A model generated the notes under the pieces. It did not search any database. It worked only from the letters and a program-made list of their open reading frames with translations, and had not been told where the DNA came from. From Diadema setosum (lineage: Eukaryota > Echinodermata > Echinoidea > Diadematoida > Diadematidae), in assembly GCA_033980235.1 (NCBI GenBank), contig CM067075.1:18984844-19048843 (forward strand): DNA of 64,000 nucleotides. The letters are read 5' to 3'. Shown piece by piece: positions 37,901 to 46,535 of this stretch (position 1 is its first letter; each line of letters opens with the position of its first letter). The position numbers were made by a program, and so were the translations under genes.

Positions 37901-40900
37901 GGCTGCCGGCCGGCCTTGTGTGCATAACATGTGTGGCGTACGTATACTCTTATCCGTACAGTACTTATATGTGCGGGATTTCCGAGTACGACGTGCGTAA
38001 ATGTTTGGGACGAACATCTTCGGACATCCTGACTCTTGAGCGAGTGCTACATGTAGCTGACTGGTATATTGACCCAATAAGGTACGTGAAAAATGCTGTT
38101 AGTTTTCGGCCCATTTTATAAAACAAATGATGCACAGGATTATTTGTACTTCGTTTGTACTTAGCTCCCTTTTGTAGGGAAGCCATTTTGTGTCCATTCT
38201 TATCGCGCGCCTTCGTATCTTGTTATCTACTACTAGCCATGTCTACACCTATCCAAAAACTTGTAGTTATACTAACTACGAGCGCAAAAATGCGTTCCCC
38301 TAACCACGACAAAACTTCGATGCCGTTCACACCTACATGCAGTTAGCAAAACCTCGAGGTAAAGCTAACTACGATAGAAAATAAAGGGCGCCTAGTTTGC
38401 ACATAGGGTTGCGTACTATTAGTGAGGTTCACACCTAGGCCCCTTTACCTTTAAGGTTTTCTAAACCTCGAGGTTTTGTAAACTACGAGGCACTAAACTC
38501 CAAGTTAGCGTAGATGTAGACGCATGTAGTTTAGAAAACCACGACAAAACCTTAAGGCGAAGACACCACGACAACACCACAAGATTTCTTAGGGTGTTGT
38601 CGTGGTTTAAGCGCGTAGTTTAAGCGCGCTGTGGCAGCGCGCTTAAACTATGACAGATGTGAACGGAGTTTTGTTGACCACGACGCTCAGTTTTTTCCAC
38701 AATAGTGTGCAACCCTATGTGCAAACTAGACGCCCTTTATTTTCTATCGTAGTTATCTTTACCTCGAGGTTTTGCTAACTGCATGTAGGTGTGAACGGCA
38801 TCGAAGTTTTGTCGTGGTTAGGGGAACGCATTTTTGCGCTCGTAGTTAGTATAACTACAAGTTTTTGGATAGGTGTAGACATGGCTTCAGTTTAAGCGCG
38901 CTGCCACAGCGCGCTTAAACTACGCGCTTAAACCACGACAACACCCTAAGAAATCTTGTGGTGTTGTCGTGGTGTCTTTGCCTTAAGGTTTTGTCGTGGT
39001 TTTCTAAACTACATGCGTCTACATCTATGCTAACTTGGAGTTTAGTGCCTTGTAGTTTACAAAACCTCGAGGTTTAGAAAACCTTAAGGTAAAGGGGCCT
39101 AGGTGTGAACCTCACTAATAACTTTGGCACGCACTTTAGTGCGCGCATGCAAACCTCAAATACGCGCAGCCTGAACTCCCAAGTTCATTGACCCTACCTG
39201 CCAAAATATAAAAATCCGTTCATAAATTCCCCAAAAATTCTCGGATTACTACCAAAAGTTGATCGTTTGTTACTTGTGTCATTCTCAACATTTCCTGCAA
39301 AGTTCATCCCAATCCGTTCACTACTTTTTGAGTTATTTTGCACACGGACAAACGAACTAACGAACTAACTAACGAACAAACCAACGGTAACGAAAACATA
39401 ACCTCATCCCTTAGCGGAGATAACAAACAAACAAACAAACAAACCAAACGGTAATAAAACATAACCTCCTCCCTTGGCGGAGGTAACTAGAACAAGGAAA
39501 AAAAAATCAATACGGGTTAAACGTGCAACAAAAATGCTTGTTTTCGAGGGACATTTTGTTACACGCACTTTCAGAGTTATGTATCAAAAATTGCTCATAA
39601 TGCTCAAATGACTTAAAAAAAGAAAATCAAACAAACAAAACGGCATAAAGGTTTCATTAATATCAGATCTAAAATCAGAAAGTTATGAGATTTGATGTGT
39701 TTTTTTTTTCTCTCTCTCAGATTCTGACGACACACAGAGATAGGCATTTAAGTGGCAAGCAACACTTCGATGAGGCTGGTGATGATGATGTCATGGCTTA
39801 ATATACCAAGTCTCCCCATACACATATTAAAGGCAAAACATAGTTCTGGTACCCCTGCAAAATTGTCAAATTTCGCCCCAAAATATACACGTTTGCCAAA
39901 GAAATGTGTGAAATAACGCTGTAATAACAAGATATTCTCTTGGTAATTACGAAAATGCGAAATATTAACCAAAAATATTCGCATCTCAGAACTTACCTGA
40001 TCGGAGCCAGGATAACTCGGACTCGGGTACAACTCGGCCTCACTTTGATGGCGGGGCCGAGTTTTCCCTCTGGATTTTACAATGTTGTACTATGCGCTTC
40101 GCGTTCTGGTTGGTCGCAGTTATGGGCCGATTTGATACAACGCGCGCATCAAAGAACCTCTTTGACGCGCATCCAAAATGAACGTGCGCCTATGTACAAT
40201 CAAGGAGGTTCGAGAAATGGAGTCACAACAGTCTTATTCGCTTTGATCCCATGCTCGAAGCCGCCACTCAAAAATATCTGAAGTATGTGTCAAACTGGAT
40301 CTGCCGCTCAGATGCGAAGACAATAAAATTGACTCGTGTCTCATTGCATAATCACCAGCCCCTTTCCAAGGAAGATATGTCTTTGTGATGGTAATTACTT
40401 TTCGCTATCCCTACTTACAAACGATGGGCGGTAGACAATGATAAAGGCACGGGGGTGCGCGAATAGAAATTGCTCAAATATTGCTGAAATAGATATCAAA
40501 ATTACTCGACTGTACGTGTCTGTACGCTAATCTGACATATTGATTTATAAAGAACCATACTTGAAGATGATACCATATTAGTTTCATTTGGCGGAAATAA
40601 GGAGAAAAGTGATAAAACCGGCTTTCCATGAGGGTAAAATTTCAAACACTTTCTGTTTTATATGCTTTATCATTAGGTGAAATTTCATTGCATTTGATAT
40701 ATAAACGAGCAGCATAATAATATTACACCCGGTATTATGTTGGCGTTAAAAATGAATCTTCAGATTGCTCAGAAAGATGGCGGCTTCAACCATCGAACAT
40801 CAAAGGCACAAATGCACCTGTGGAATTCTTTTGTCCATCCACAGCAGGGGCGTCACCAGCTTTTTTTCAAGGGGGTGCGTTTTGACACTATTTGTAACGA

Positions 40901-42802
40901 AAAATTTTTGTACAGTTGTTTTTCCTTGTTTTATCGACTTGAAACAGTCCAACTTGTTTAAGGTAGCAGTATATTTTGATGTAGATTATTATTTAACAAT
41001 TTGCCTATAGTATCATCAAAATAAACTCTCTGTTTTAGTATTTACACTGAATATCATGAACGCGACCAAGCAAGAGTGAGCAGAGCTAGCGAGGGGGGAT
41101 GGTGTGGGAGGGGGAGTCCCCTCCCACGGTAAGAACTTCTTGCATTTTGATGTTGGAAATGGTGCAAATTGATGCATGTTTTTGTTTGTGTTATCGACTT
41201 GAAACAGTCCCATTTATTTAAGGTATACTCAGTATATTTTGATGTAGATTATTATTGAAGAATTTGCCTATAAAATAGTATCGTCCAAATAAACTGATGT
41301 CATGAACGCGACCGAGCCCGAGCAAGCGGAGCGAGCGAGGGGGAGGGTGTGGGAGGGGGACGTCCCCCTCCCATCACGGGGAGAACTTTTTGCATTTTGA
41401 CGTTGTAAATGGTGCAATGATGCATGTTTTGCGTGTTTTATCGGCTTGAAACAGTCCCACTTGTTTAAGGTATTCAGCAGTGGCGTACCGTGGGTCATGA
41501 CATTGGGGGGGGGGGGGGGGGAGGGCACCCCGTGGAAAAGTAATTTTGAGGGTGTGTATCAATTCAGTGTATGCTTGTGCGTGGCATGCGTGCGTGTGTA
41601 TGTGTGTGTGCGCGTGTGTGCGTGCGCTGTCAGTCTGCAAACTTAATGGGGACTACAATACACAACGGAATGTGATACATTCCACAGCGCAGTCATTGAG
41701 CAACAATGGAAGTTTTCCTTACATCAGGAGAATGGCATAACGATTAGATGCGAGCGAGATTGAAAATTTTGACATTTTACAGTCCAAAAACTGCCGTTTC
41801 TAGCTGTACTTTTTCGCTTTGGAAATTAAGGGGGGGGGGGGCGCACCGGGCGCAACTGTTGGCAATTACTGGCAGCAACATCAGGAGAATGGCATAACGA
41901 TTAAATGCGAGCGAGCGAAGCGAGCGAGCTTGAAAATTTTGACATTTTGCAGTCCAAAAACTGCCGTTTCTAGCTATATTTTTTCAATTGGAAATTAAGG
42001 GGGGACGCATCGGGCGCAACTGCTGGCAATTACTGGCAGCAACATCAGGAGAATGGCACTGTAACGATTAAATGCGAGCGAGCTTGAAAATGTTGACATT
42101 TTGCAGTCCCCAAACTGCCGATTGTAGCTATATTTTTTCAATTAGAAATTAAGGGGGGGGGGATGCATCGGGCGCAACTGCTGGCAATTACTGGCAGCAA
42201 CATCAGCAGAATGGCATAATGATTGAATGCGAGCGAGCGAAGCGAGCGCAAAGATTTTGACATTTTACAGTCTCAAAACTGCCGTTTGTAGCTATATTTT
42301 TTCGCTTTGAAAATTAAGGGGGTTGGCGCACCGGGCGCAACTGCTGGCAATTACTGGCAGCAACATCAGGAGAATGGCATAGCGATTAAATGCGAGGCTG
42401 AAATTTTTGAAATTTTACAGTCCCAAAACTGCCGTTTGTAGCTATAGTTTTTCATTTGGAAAGTAAGGGGGGCGCACCGGGCGCAACTGCTGGCAATTAT
42501 TGGCAGCAACATCAGGTAAATGGCATAAACGATTAAATGCGAGCGAGCGAAGCTAGCAAGCTTGAAAATTTTAACATTTTACAATCCAAAAACTGCCGTT
42601 TGTAGCTATATTTTTTCGTTTTGGAAATTAAGAAGGGGAGAGGTGGCTCCCGGTGCGCCCCCCCCCCCCCCCCCGATCCGCCACTGGTAGTTAAGGGTGT
42701 CGGTTTATGTTCATGATTGGGGGAGGTATGACCAGCGAGGGGGCGTCGAAGTGACCAAGCGGGGGAAAGATGTCCAAAATCTGAACTTTAGAGCATCCCC
42801 TA

Positions 42803-42838
<36 letters not shown>

Positions 42839-44989
42839 ATATACATGGAAAAGTTAGGAAATAGCCTAGGTGTCAGTTCTCCGTACTGATGTACAGTACG
42901 GTCGATAAATAGTAAGCACTGTAGAATACTAATAGATATGTATAAAATCAGTGCTGCCACAGCCCGGGGTGCGAATTGTTTTTGCCCACGAATTTTTTGT
43001 CCCTGGTACAAAATAAGAAAAAAATATAAAAAAAAAGAATAAGTATTAGCGTCCGGCGTTGAGGTCGCTCGCAAACTGAAGTGGTGATTTTTTTTTTTTT
43101 TTTTTTTTAAGGGTCTGAAGGGGGGTGCGTTCGCACCCAACGCACTCCCCCTGGTGACGCCCATGATCCATAGAAAACTGGCCGCTGATTGAATAATTAT
43201 AGTCGGTTGTAACTCCATCTCTCGAACCTCCTTGGTACAATAATGGCGACCACGAACTGCGTATGAATTATATACCTCATATATAGATTCCTCCCATCTG
43301 ATTGATTAAAAGTGGAGTCATGAAAATAGCTGTGCCCCATTTTTGATCAAAATGACGTCATGATTTACTGTGCCCGGGGAATAGAATCAACTGTGCCCTG
43401 TAAATAGGTTTGGAGACAGTCGCAACCCCGTACACATAGATCACTCATGTATACGCACCAATGATACGACCGCCGCGCTGTCGATCAGCGTTGATTACGA
43501 GTGATGTAAAAGAGACTAGAATCTATATTTTCGGTATATAAAACAAATAATGACAGCTTGATATTCGGGGCACAGCTAAAATTATGTAGGCCCTCGGTGA
43601 TGTGAAAACCATAACTATGCCCGAAGCGAAGCTGAGGGCATAGTTATGGTTTTCAAATCACCTTGGGCCCATAATTTAACTGTGCCCCTCATAGCAGTCA
43701 TTATTTGTATACTAGTACTAATATCTGAGATAGGGCCGAGTTGTCACTGAGACCGAGTTAACCCGGTCCTTCTGGAATAAAAGTCGGTATACCGACCGGG
43801 CATAGTTATGGTTTTCAAATCACCTTGGGGCCCATAATTTTAACTGTGCCCCTCATAGCAGTCATTATTTGTATACTAGTACTAATATCCGAGATAGGGC
43901 CGAGTTGTCACTGAGACCGAGTTAACCCGGTCCTTCTGGAATAAAAGTCGGTATACCGACCGGGCATAGTTATGGTTTTCAAATCGCCTTGGGCCCATAA
44001 TTTTAACTGTGCCCCTCATTGCAGTCATTATTGTATATTAGTACTAGTATCTGAGATAGGGCCGAGTTGTCACTGAGACCGAGTTATTAAGCCGGTCCTT
44101 CTGGAATAAAAGTCGGTATACCGACTTTTATTTTCGATCTCTAAATACTCCGAAACAACTCATCATCCCGGCAAATCGCGTCAGCCAGGTAAGTTTCTTG
44201 GTAGACTCTTTCGATATATTGAAATATTATGAAATGCTGCAAGACGGGTTTCCAAGCCCTTACCAGAACTATGTTTCCACTTTAACCTTCACTAACCTAT
44301 TCATTAATATTGTGATATGAAATCGTAAAGAAAGAATCGTATATATTCTTTGCATCAAAACTGTTTTGTGTGTTCCATTAACCTAAAGCGATGATAATGT
44401 AAAACATGTGAAACTTTGGAATTCCGTATTCCGTAATTTTCTTAGTCAATTCTATGTGCGATGTTTATATGAAACTTCCGCCATTGCCCTCGTCTATTGT
44501 ATATACTGTTAATAAAAGTGAGGGGTTTAACCCTCCCCCCCCCCCCCTTGGGCTGTTTTGTTTTGTTTAATTTGTTTGTTTGTTTATGAAGACTTTTTTT
44601 TTTCTTGTTTGCTTGCTTGCTTGCTTGCCTGCTTTTCGTGACCCGGCATACCCATCGTCATTGGGTCAACCCCATACACCCCACCCTCCCCCTTTCGCAA
44701 AGAGTCATAGATCCATCCTTGCTGATAGTCTAATAACGATGGCATTTTAGTCGTGGTATGAGGCGTTATGAACTCACAACTGTTGGATGCGATCCCGCAG
44801 GATGTCCATGGATGACTCCTCGTACGGTGCCCAGCATTGCGCGAAGACATTCTGGCACCAACAATTAGTTTTGGCTGCTTCACCACAATCACTGTCATTT
44901 GAGATGTGCATCGGGAAGGCACTTAACACCGTAGGACCAGCGAAGACAATGAGGAACAATGCCGTGACGGGACTCGCACTAAACGTCAT
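16733..44989 (-). CDS. Unrecognised secreted protein: signal peptide, mini-LRR, RRKRR site, 14 x 83-residue acidic repeats
   Basis: Five minus-strand exons (44778-44989, 35683-35754, 25442-25608, 21006-21647, 16733-20508) have phases that agree at every junction and total 4869 nt, 1622 residues plus stop. Residues 1-24 form a signal peptide (ALFLIVFAGPTVLSA). Residues about 35-53 are Cys-rich (SDCGEAAKTNCWCQ). Residues 66-95 form one leucine-rich repeat (IQQLDLVGLSSGDALAYLEN). Residues 95-150 resemble a C-terminal LRR cap (VECSCKSLRPFL, LFTGC). RRKRR lies at about 198-202, followed by a Pro/Gly/Tyr-rich linker to about 340. From about 423 there are 14 acidic 83-residue repeats, ending in ENAT. 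No transmembrane helix is predicted by eye after the signal, so the product is probably secreted or extracellular matrix. Additional LRR exons in the long introns cannot be excluded. I do not recognise the full architecture; function is unknown. Confidence 0.72.
21006..21647 (-). CDS. Repeat-protein gene exon 4 (basic and Pro/Gly-rich linker)
   Basis: 642 nt between acceptor GGATTCTAG and donor GTATGT. It encodes QRRLSMNLVERSADDEMERI, KKKSPPLFDFFMGRRKRRSV, then a Gln/Gly/Pro/Tyr-rich segment (PGHMPGPAYGPSYGPAPAGP) and an acidic/Ser end (EYSFSSSQDDTISAEG). RRKRR before Ser-Val is a consensus furin-type cleavage site. Confidence 0.8.
21895..22870. repeat. Low-complexity, G/C-run-rich sequence in intron 3 of the repeat-protein gene
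   Basis: Contains several G-runs and C-runs (21905-21920, 22796-22812, 22830-22850) and the short palindrome-like GCTCGCTCGCTTCGCTCGCTCGC word at 22123-22148. No exon was recognised. Confidence 0.5.
23449..24610. repeat. Tandem array (7 units of about 150-180 bp) in a hAT-like element, copy A
   Basis: It begins CCAGTGGTGGATCCGCCCCC (hAT-like end). Units then contain AATTTCCAAAGCGAAAAAAT, AGCTACAAACGGCAGTTTT, GGACTGTAAAATGTCAAAAT and GCCAGTAATTGCCAGCAGTT. The same units occur inverted at 41740-42660. The homology extends outside the array on one side (23265-23450 versus 42680-42875). Confidence 0.8.
25442..25608 (-). CDS. Repeat-protein gene exon 3 (LRR C-cap-like)
   Basis: Pyrimidine-rich acceptor (TCTCTCTATTCTTGAAG), 167 nt, donor GTAAGT. 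It encodes FQGQNDVECSCKSLRPFLKY, SNVTLVNAASLLFTGCRAYG and WEEDSMSALSLCNLC. The open frame runs on past the donor for 33 more codons, but only the GTAAGT donor gives the phase needed by the next exon. The Cys pattern and NVTLVN (a possible N-glycosylation site) fit an extracellular LRR cap. Confidence 0.7.
26027..26183. mobile_element. 157-bp GGGCCC-ended MITE, copy 1
   Basis: Palindromic element whose ends read GGGCCCGTTGCATAAAAGTT and its reverse complement, flanked by TTG and CTG. The interior has inverted TTGCCATCCA words. Same family as 32858-33011 and 37063-37219. Confidence 0.7.
27163..27239. repeat. (AAT)n microsatellite
   Basis: About 25 uninterrupted AAT/ATA units; the polytyrosine and polyisoleucine frames through it are artefacts. 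Confidence 0.95.
27492..27641. mobile_element. 150-bp near-perfect hairpin element
   Basis: Arms of about 62 bp (27492-27553 and 27578-27641) beginning AGGGAGCTTTAGATTTTAGA are near-perfect reverse complements with one indel in an A/T run; the loop is about 24 bp. Probably a young MITE; it would form a stable cruciform or RNA hairpin. Confidence 0.85.
27671..28200. mobile_element. 530-bp MITE with TA-flanked AGCCGGGTTCACACGTAC ends
   Basis: Left TAGCCGGGTTCACGCGTAC and right GTACGTGTGAACCCGGCTA are inverted and can be bounded by a TA dinucleotide, as in Tc1/mariner-type elements. AATTAGCGGGATAA words and ATCGCGATCGTCATCCCG recur inside. Confidence 0.75.
29086..29452. mobile_element. AAGGTGCATGG-ended repeat, copy 1 (truncated)
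   Basis: Nearly identical to 56413-56841 over its length (for example CGAAGAAGTCCGATTCACTG and GATGTCATAATAACAAGCAC) but stops after TCTTCGTATCA, where other sequence begins. Open frames in it are shared by both copies and do not look like a known protein. Confidence 0.75.
30000..30345. repeat. Possible MITE beginning TTAAAGGTCCAGTTTACC
   Basis: The left end resembles the TTAAAGG-type ends common in echinoderm MITEs. The right end was not fixed. Noncoding and AT-rich. Confidence 0.35.
30689..31787. repeat. 1.1-kb palindrome with CA/TG centre
   Basis: Arms of about 530 bp run from GGGGCCAATTGAAC (30689) to a centre near 31225 and back to GTTCAATTGGCCCC (31787). Shared text includes TCGACTACCAGAAG, CACGTAAAGTACAG and CCTTAACATGAAGCCAAAAT. 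The centre is a CA-rich tract meeting a TG-rich tract with almost no spacer. Confidence 0.88.
31890..32055. repeat. Dispersed repeat (GCGTCAGCCAGG family), copy 2
   Basis: Contains AAAACGACTCATCATTCCGG, CGCGTCAGCCAGGTAAGTTT and AGACGGGTTCTCAAGCCCTT, as at 44140-44285; an older copy is at 13490 and a partial one at 14896. Confidence 0.65.
32660..33262. mobile_element. 603-bp MITE with about 45-bp inverted ends, TTA flanks
   Basis: Left AAGGCCCTGTCACACTTTTC then CGGGCAAGCTACGCGGGCTT; right is the inverted equivalent ending GTGTGACACGGCCTT. TTA occurs on both sides, suggesting a 3-bp duplication as in PIF/Harbinger elements. A related but diverged copy lies just upstream (about 32080-32640), and a GGCCC MITE is inserted inside. 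Confidence 0.75.
32858..33011. mobile_element. 154-bp GGCCC-ended MITE, copy 2, with CTG duplication and empty site
   Basis: Inverted ends GGCCCCATTTCATAA and TTATGAAATGGGCC are flanked by CTG (32855-32857 and 33012-33014). The homologous unit at 32200-32230 reads TTCCTCTGAAGGAATGGC with a single CTG and no insert. Confidence 0.85.
33279..33320. repeat. Poly-T / poly-G run
   Basis: About 29 T followed by about 11 G. Confidence 0.9.
33636..33760. mobile_element. AAGGTGCATGG-ended repeat, copy 2 (3' fragment)
   Basis: Matches the right-hand end of 56413-56841 from CACCTACGCACTTTACTCTTG-like text to GGGACTATGCACCTTTA. Confidence 0.7.
33784..35482. mobile_element. 1.7-kb TTA-flanked inverted-repeat element with GCTCG-word composition
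   Basis: Ends AGCCCAGCTCACACCTTTGC and (inverted) AGCCTAGCTCACACCTTTGC are bordered by TTA on both sides (33781-33783, 35483-35485). The outer zones (33960-34190, 34915-35460) consist of degenerate GCTCGT, CTGCGT and GAGCGAG words; the centre is AT-rich. No transposase seen. Possibly a Harbinger-type nonautonomous element. Confidence 0.7.
35683..35754 (-). CDS. Repeat-protein gene exon 2 (72-nt LRR exon)
   Basis: Acceptor TTACTCCAG, then a 72-nt exon (one base, 23 codons, two bases) and donor GTAAGT. It encodes DLVGLSSGDALAYLENFPAL followed by KEI. With the end of exon 1 this gives IxxLDLVGLSSGDALAYLxxFPALKEI, an LRR-like pattern. Exons of 72 nt in phase 2-2 are typical of single LRR units. 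The stretch is too short to stand as an open frame alone; the evidence is the splice sites, the phase and the motif. Confidence 0.72.
36783..36897. repeat. (GAT)/(AAT)/(ATT) trinucleotide block
   Basis: Imperfect trinucleotide run reading ATGATGATAGTAATAATG through ATTATCATTATTA to ATCATCATCATC. Confidence 0.9.
37063..37219. mobile_element. 157-bp GGCCC-ended MITE, copy 3
   Basis: Inverted ends GGCCCCATTTCATAAAA and TTTTATGAAACGGGGCC flanked by CTG on each side (37060-37062, 37220-37222). The sequence after the insert, ATCTTGTTCTTCCAT, also follows an uninterrupted CTG at about 37640. Confidence 0.8.
37330..37610. repeat. Dispersed repeat ending in (ACTA)n, copy 1
   Basis: Shares GCATGCAAACCTCAAATACG, CGCAGCCTGAACTCCCAAGT and TTTTTGAGTTAT with 39125-39440 and ends GGACTAACTAACTAACTAG. 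Confidence 0.75.
38236..38886. repeat. Inverted pair of about 185-bp segments (A at 38236-38420, A' at about 38700-38886)
   Basis: Segment A (CCATGTCTACACCTATCC through GTTGCG) returns inverted at about 38700-38886 (GTGCAACCCTATG through GGATAGGTGTAGACATGG). The second copy lies inside the TA-flanked element at 38422-39115. Confidence 0.85.
38422..39115. mobile_element. 694-bp TA-flanked inverted-repeat element
   Basis: Ends GTGAGGTTCACACCTAGGCC and its inverse are bordered by TA (38420-38421, 39116-39117). About 210 bp of each end is inverted (AACCTCGAGGTTTTGTAAAC, GTGTTGTCGTGG). A segment between them is an inverted copy of DNA lying outside the left end. Confidence 0.78.
39125..39500. repeat. 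Dispersed repeat, copy 2, with AACGAACTAACTAACGAAC tail
   Basis: Second copy of the 37330-37610 family, with a longer (AACTA/AACAA)n tail and a duplicated AAACATAACCTC-CTCCCTTGGCGGAG phrase (39400-39490). Confidence 0.75.
39840..40230. repeat. Dispersed repeat related to 14400-14900
   Basis: Shares AGTTCTGGTACCCCTGCAAA, the AATAACAAGATATTCTCTTGG-like phrase and GGCCGAGTTTTCCCTCTGGA with the 14.4-14.9 kb block. It ends near CAAGGAGGTTCGAGAAATGG, also seen at 43200 and 48953. Confidence 0.7.
40931..41470. repeat. About 250-bp tandem units within the hAT-like element
   Basis: Units starting TTATCGACTTGAAACAGTCC at 40931, 41191 and 41438 (last partial). Each includes GATGTAGATTATTATT and a GC-rich GCGAGCGAGGGGGAGGG stretch. 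Confidence 0.8.
41740..42680. repeat. Tandem array of about 160-180-bp units, copy B (inverted relative to 23449-24610)
   Basis: About 6 units with AAACTGCCGTTTGTAGCTAT, GGGCGCAACTGCTGGCAATT and ACTGGCAGCAACATCAGGAG, the reverse complement of copy A. It ends at CGATCCGCCACTGG. Confidence 0.85.
43636..44122. repeat. Three tandem units of about 163 bp
   Basis: Units start GGGCATAGTTATGGTTTTCA at 43636, 43798 and 43962. Each contains AACTGTGCCCCTCAT, GAGATAGGGCCGAGTTGTCA and AAAAGTCGGTATACCGAC. The preceding 43560-43635 carries an inverted CCATAACTATGCCC phrase. Confidence 0.88.
44140..44285. repeat. Dispersed repeat (GCGTCAGCCAGG family), copy 3
   Basis: Contains CATCATCCCGGCAAATCGCG then TCAGCCAGGTAAGTTTCTTG and GACTCTTTCGATATATTG, matching 31890-32055. 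GCCAGGTAAGT resembles a splice donor but is a fixed part of the repeat. Confidence 0.65.
44778..44989 (-). CDS. Repeat-protein gene exon 1 (signal peptide)
   Basis: ATG at 44987-44989, then 70 codons and two bases (TT) to donor GTGAGT. It encodes MTFSASPVTALFLIVFAGPT, then VLSAFPMHISNDSDCGEAAK and TNCWCQNVFAQCW, ending DILRDRIQQ. The hydrophobic core followed by small residues before cleavage is a textbook signal peptide. The closely spaced cysteines suggest an LRR N-terminal cap. Confidence 0.78.
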
Positions 44990-46504
44990 CGTTCTGTTTT
45001 GGACGAAATGTTGTCGACCAAAACTGGAAAAAAAAAAAGAAAAAAAAAAGAATCATAATAATTATGACCATCATTTCAAAACTTGAACAAGGGAAGGCTT
45101 GGACTACTTGCGCTGTAAATATTTGTTTCAAGATAATCAGATACGTACAGTAAGCCAGTTCACAGTTCCAATCTGAGCATGTGCAGATAAAGTCATTGCA
45201 GACCTTCTCTTGAAATGGATAATTTACAACTGAGGTATTCAAAACCTATAGACAGGGCTTCATGACAACTGTGTTTTAAATGAAGTTATGAACCAGGCAT
45301 GCCAGGTGCAGATTGGTATTTACATGTGAATGTGCATTCTTTTCAGCAACAAAGCCATTCATGCAGCATTGACATGTAAATCACCACTTCCTGCATGGCT
45401 GTTTTCAAATAACTCTTCTTGAAGACTATTCCATGTCTTGCAAAGTCTGTGGTTGGAGAGGTCATTGCAGACTATAGTGCTACCCTTGAACTGGCTCATA
45501 CAGGGTAATCATTTATACAACAGTAATCCAAATAATCATTTTTGTTTAAATCAAAATGCAGCAGTAATTTATATCGCAACAACGAACTTACCAGTTAATG
45601 GAATTCAAGCATTTATGTAAAGAATTTTACACACAATCATACACAGCTTTACTCATACATGTACATCTGTATAATATACATAAGTTTACATTCAGTGGTA
45701 ATACAGTCACTTTAATGATTTTCAAACGCTTTCATAGCGCAGAAATAAATAGTAGAGTCATTATCCTAAAGGCATATAATTTACCATTTGCAGATGAAAC
45801 AAAAGCCCAGCATAATAGTCATAGTGCTTTAAAATGTGATCTTGATCTTGATGGTGTACGTTGATCAGCCCTGGTAGAGCAACACTCAACTTTGGTTCAT
45901 AGGTCATGGTAGGAGGGACATTACTCAAAATGTTTGGATAATGTATCTTTAAATGAACGTGGATCAGCTATATTGGTTATTGCTTGTGGTAAGGAATTCC
46001 AGTATCTGGTGGTTCTTGGGAAGAATGAGTGTAGATGGAGATCAGTTCTGGAAGTAGGGAGCTTGATTTGAAGAGGCTTCCAACTCCTGGTCCTTCTAAG
46101 TGGTTCAGGGTTGAATTCACCATGTCTTTCGAAGGGCAAATCAACCAGGCCATAGATTATTTTATGCATGGATATGATACTGTTCATGTGACGCCTATGT
46201 TCCAGGGTAGGTAGTTTGATATTCTGGAGCATGGTTGTTACAGAGCTTCCATAATATTGTAATCGTTGGTTATGAAACGGGCAGCTTTCCTTTGTATAGC
46301 CTCTACTTTTTGGATAAGCCTCAAAGTGTGCGGGTCCCAAACAGGGCTACAGTACTCCAGGTGAGGGCGGACAAAACTCTTATATGCCTGCACTTTAACA
46401 TTAAGAGGGGCTCTATGGAGGTTACGCCGTAGAAATCCGAGCATACTGCTTGCTTTGTTGGTGATGTTGTCAATATGACCAGTGTATTCAAGGGCGCCGG
46501 AAGC

Positions 46505-46506
<2 letters not shown>

Positions 46507-46535
<29 letters not shown>

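Larger units (their letters stand above)
40845..43165. mobile_element. 2.3-kb hAT-like nonautonomous element with 8-bp target duplication
   Basis: Left end CAGGGGCGTCACC and right end (inverted) CATGGGCGTCACC match at 12 of 13 bases. The flanking octamers ATCCACAG (40837-40844) and ATCCATAG (43166-43173) differ at one base. The joined flanks match an uninterrupted copy at 48953-49050, where the octamer occurs once (49023-49030, opposite orientation). An 8-bp duplication and CAGGG-type ends are typical of hAT transposons. No transposase was found; the interior is tandem arrays. Confidence 0.85.
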
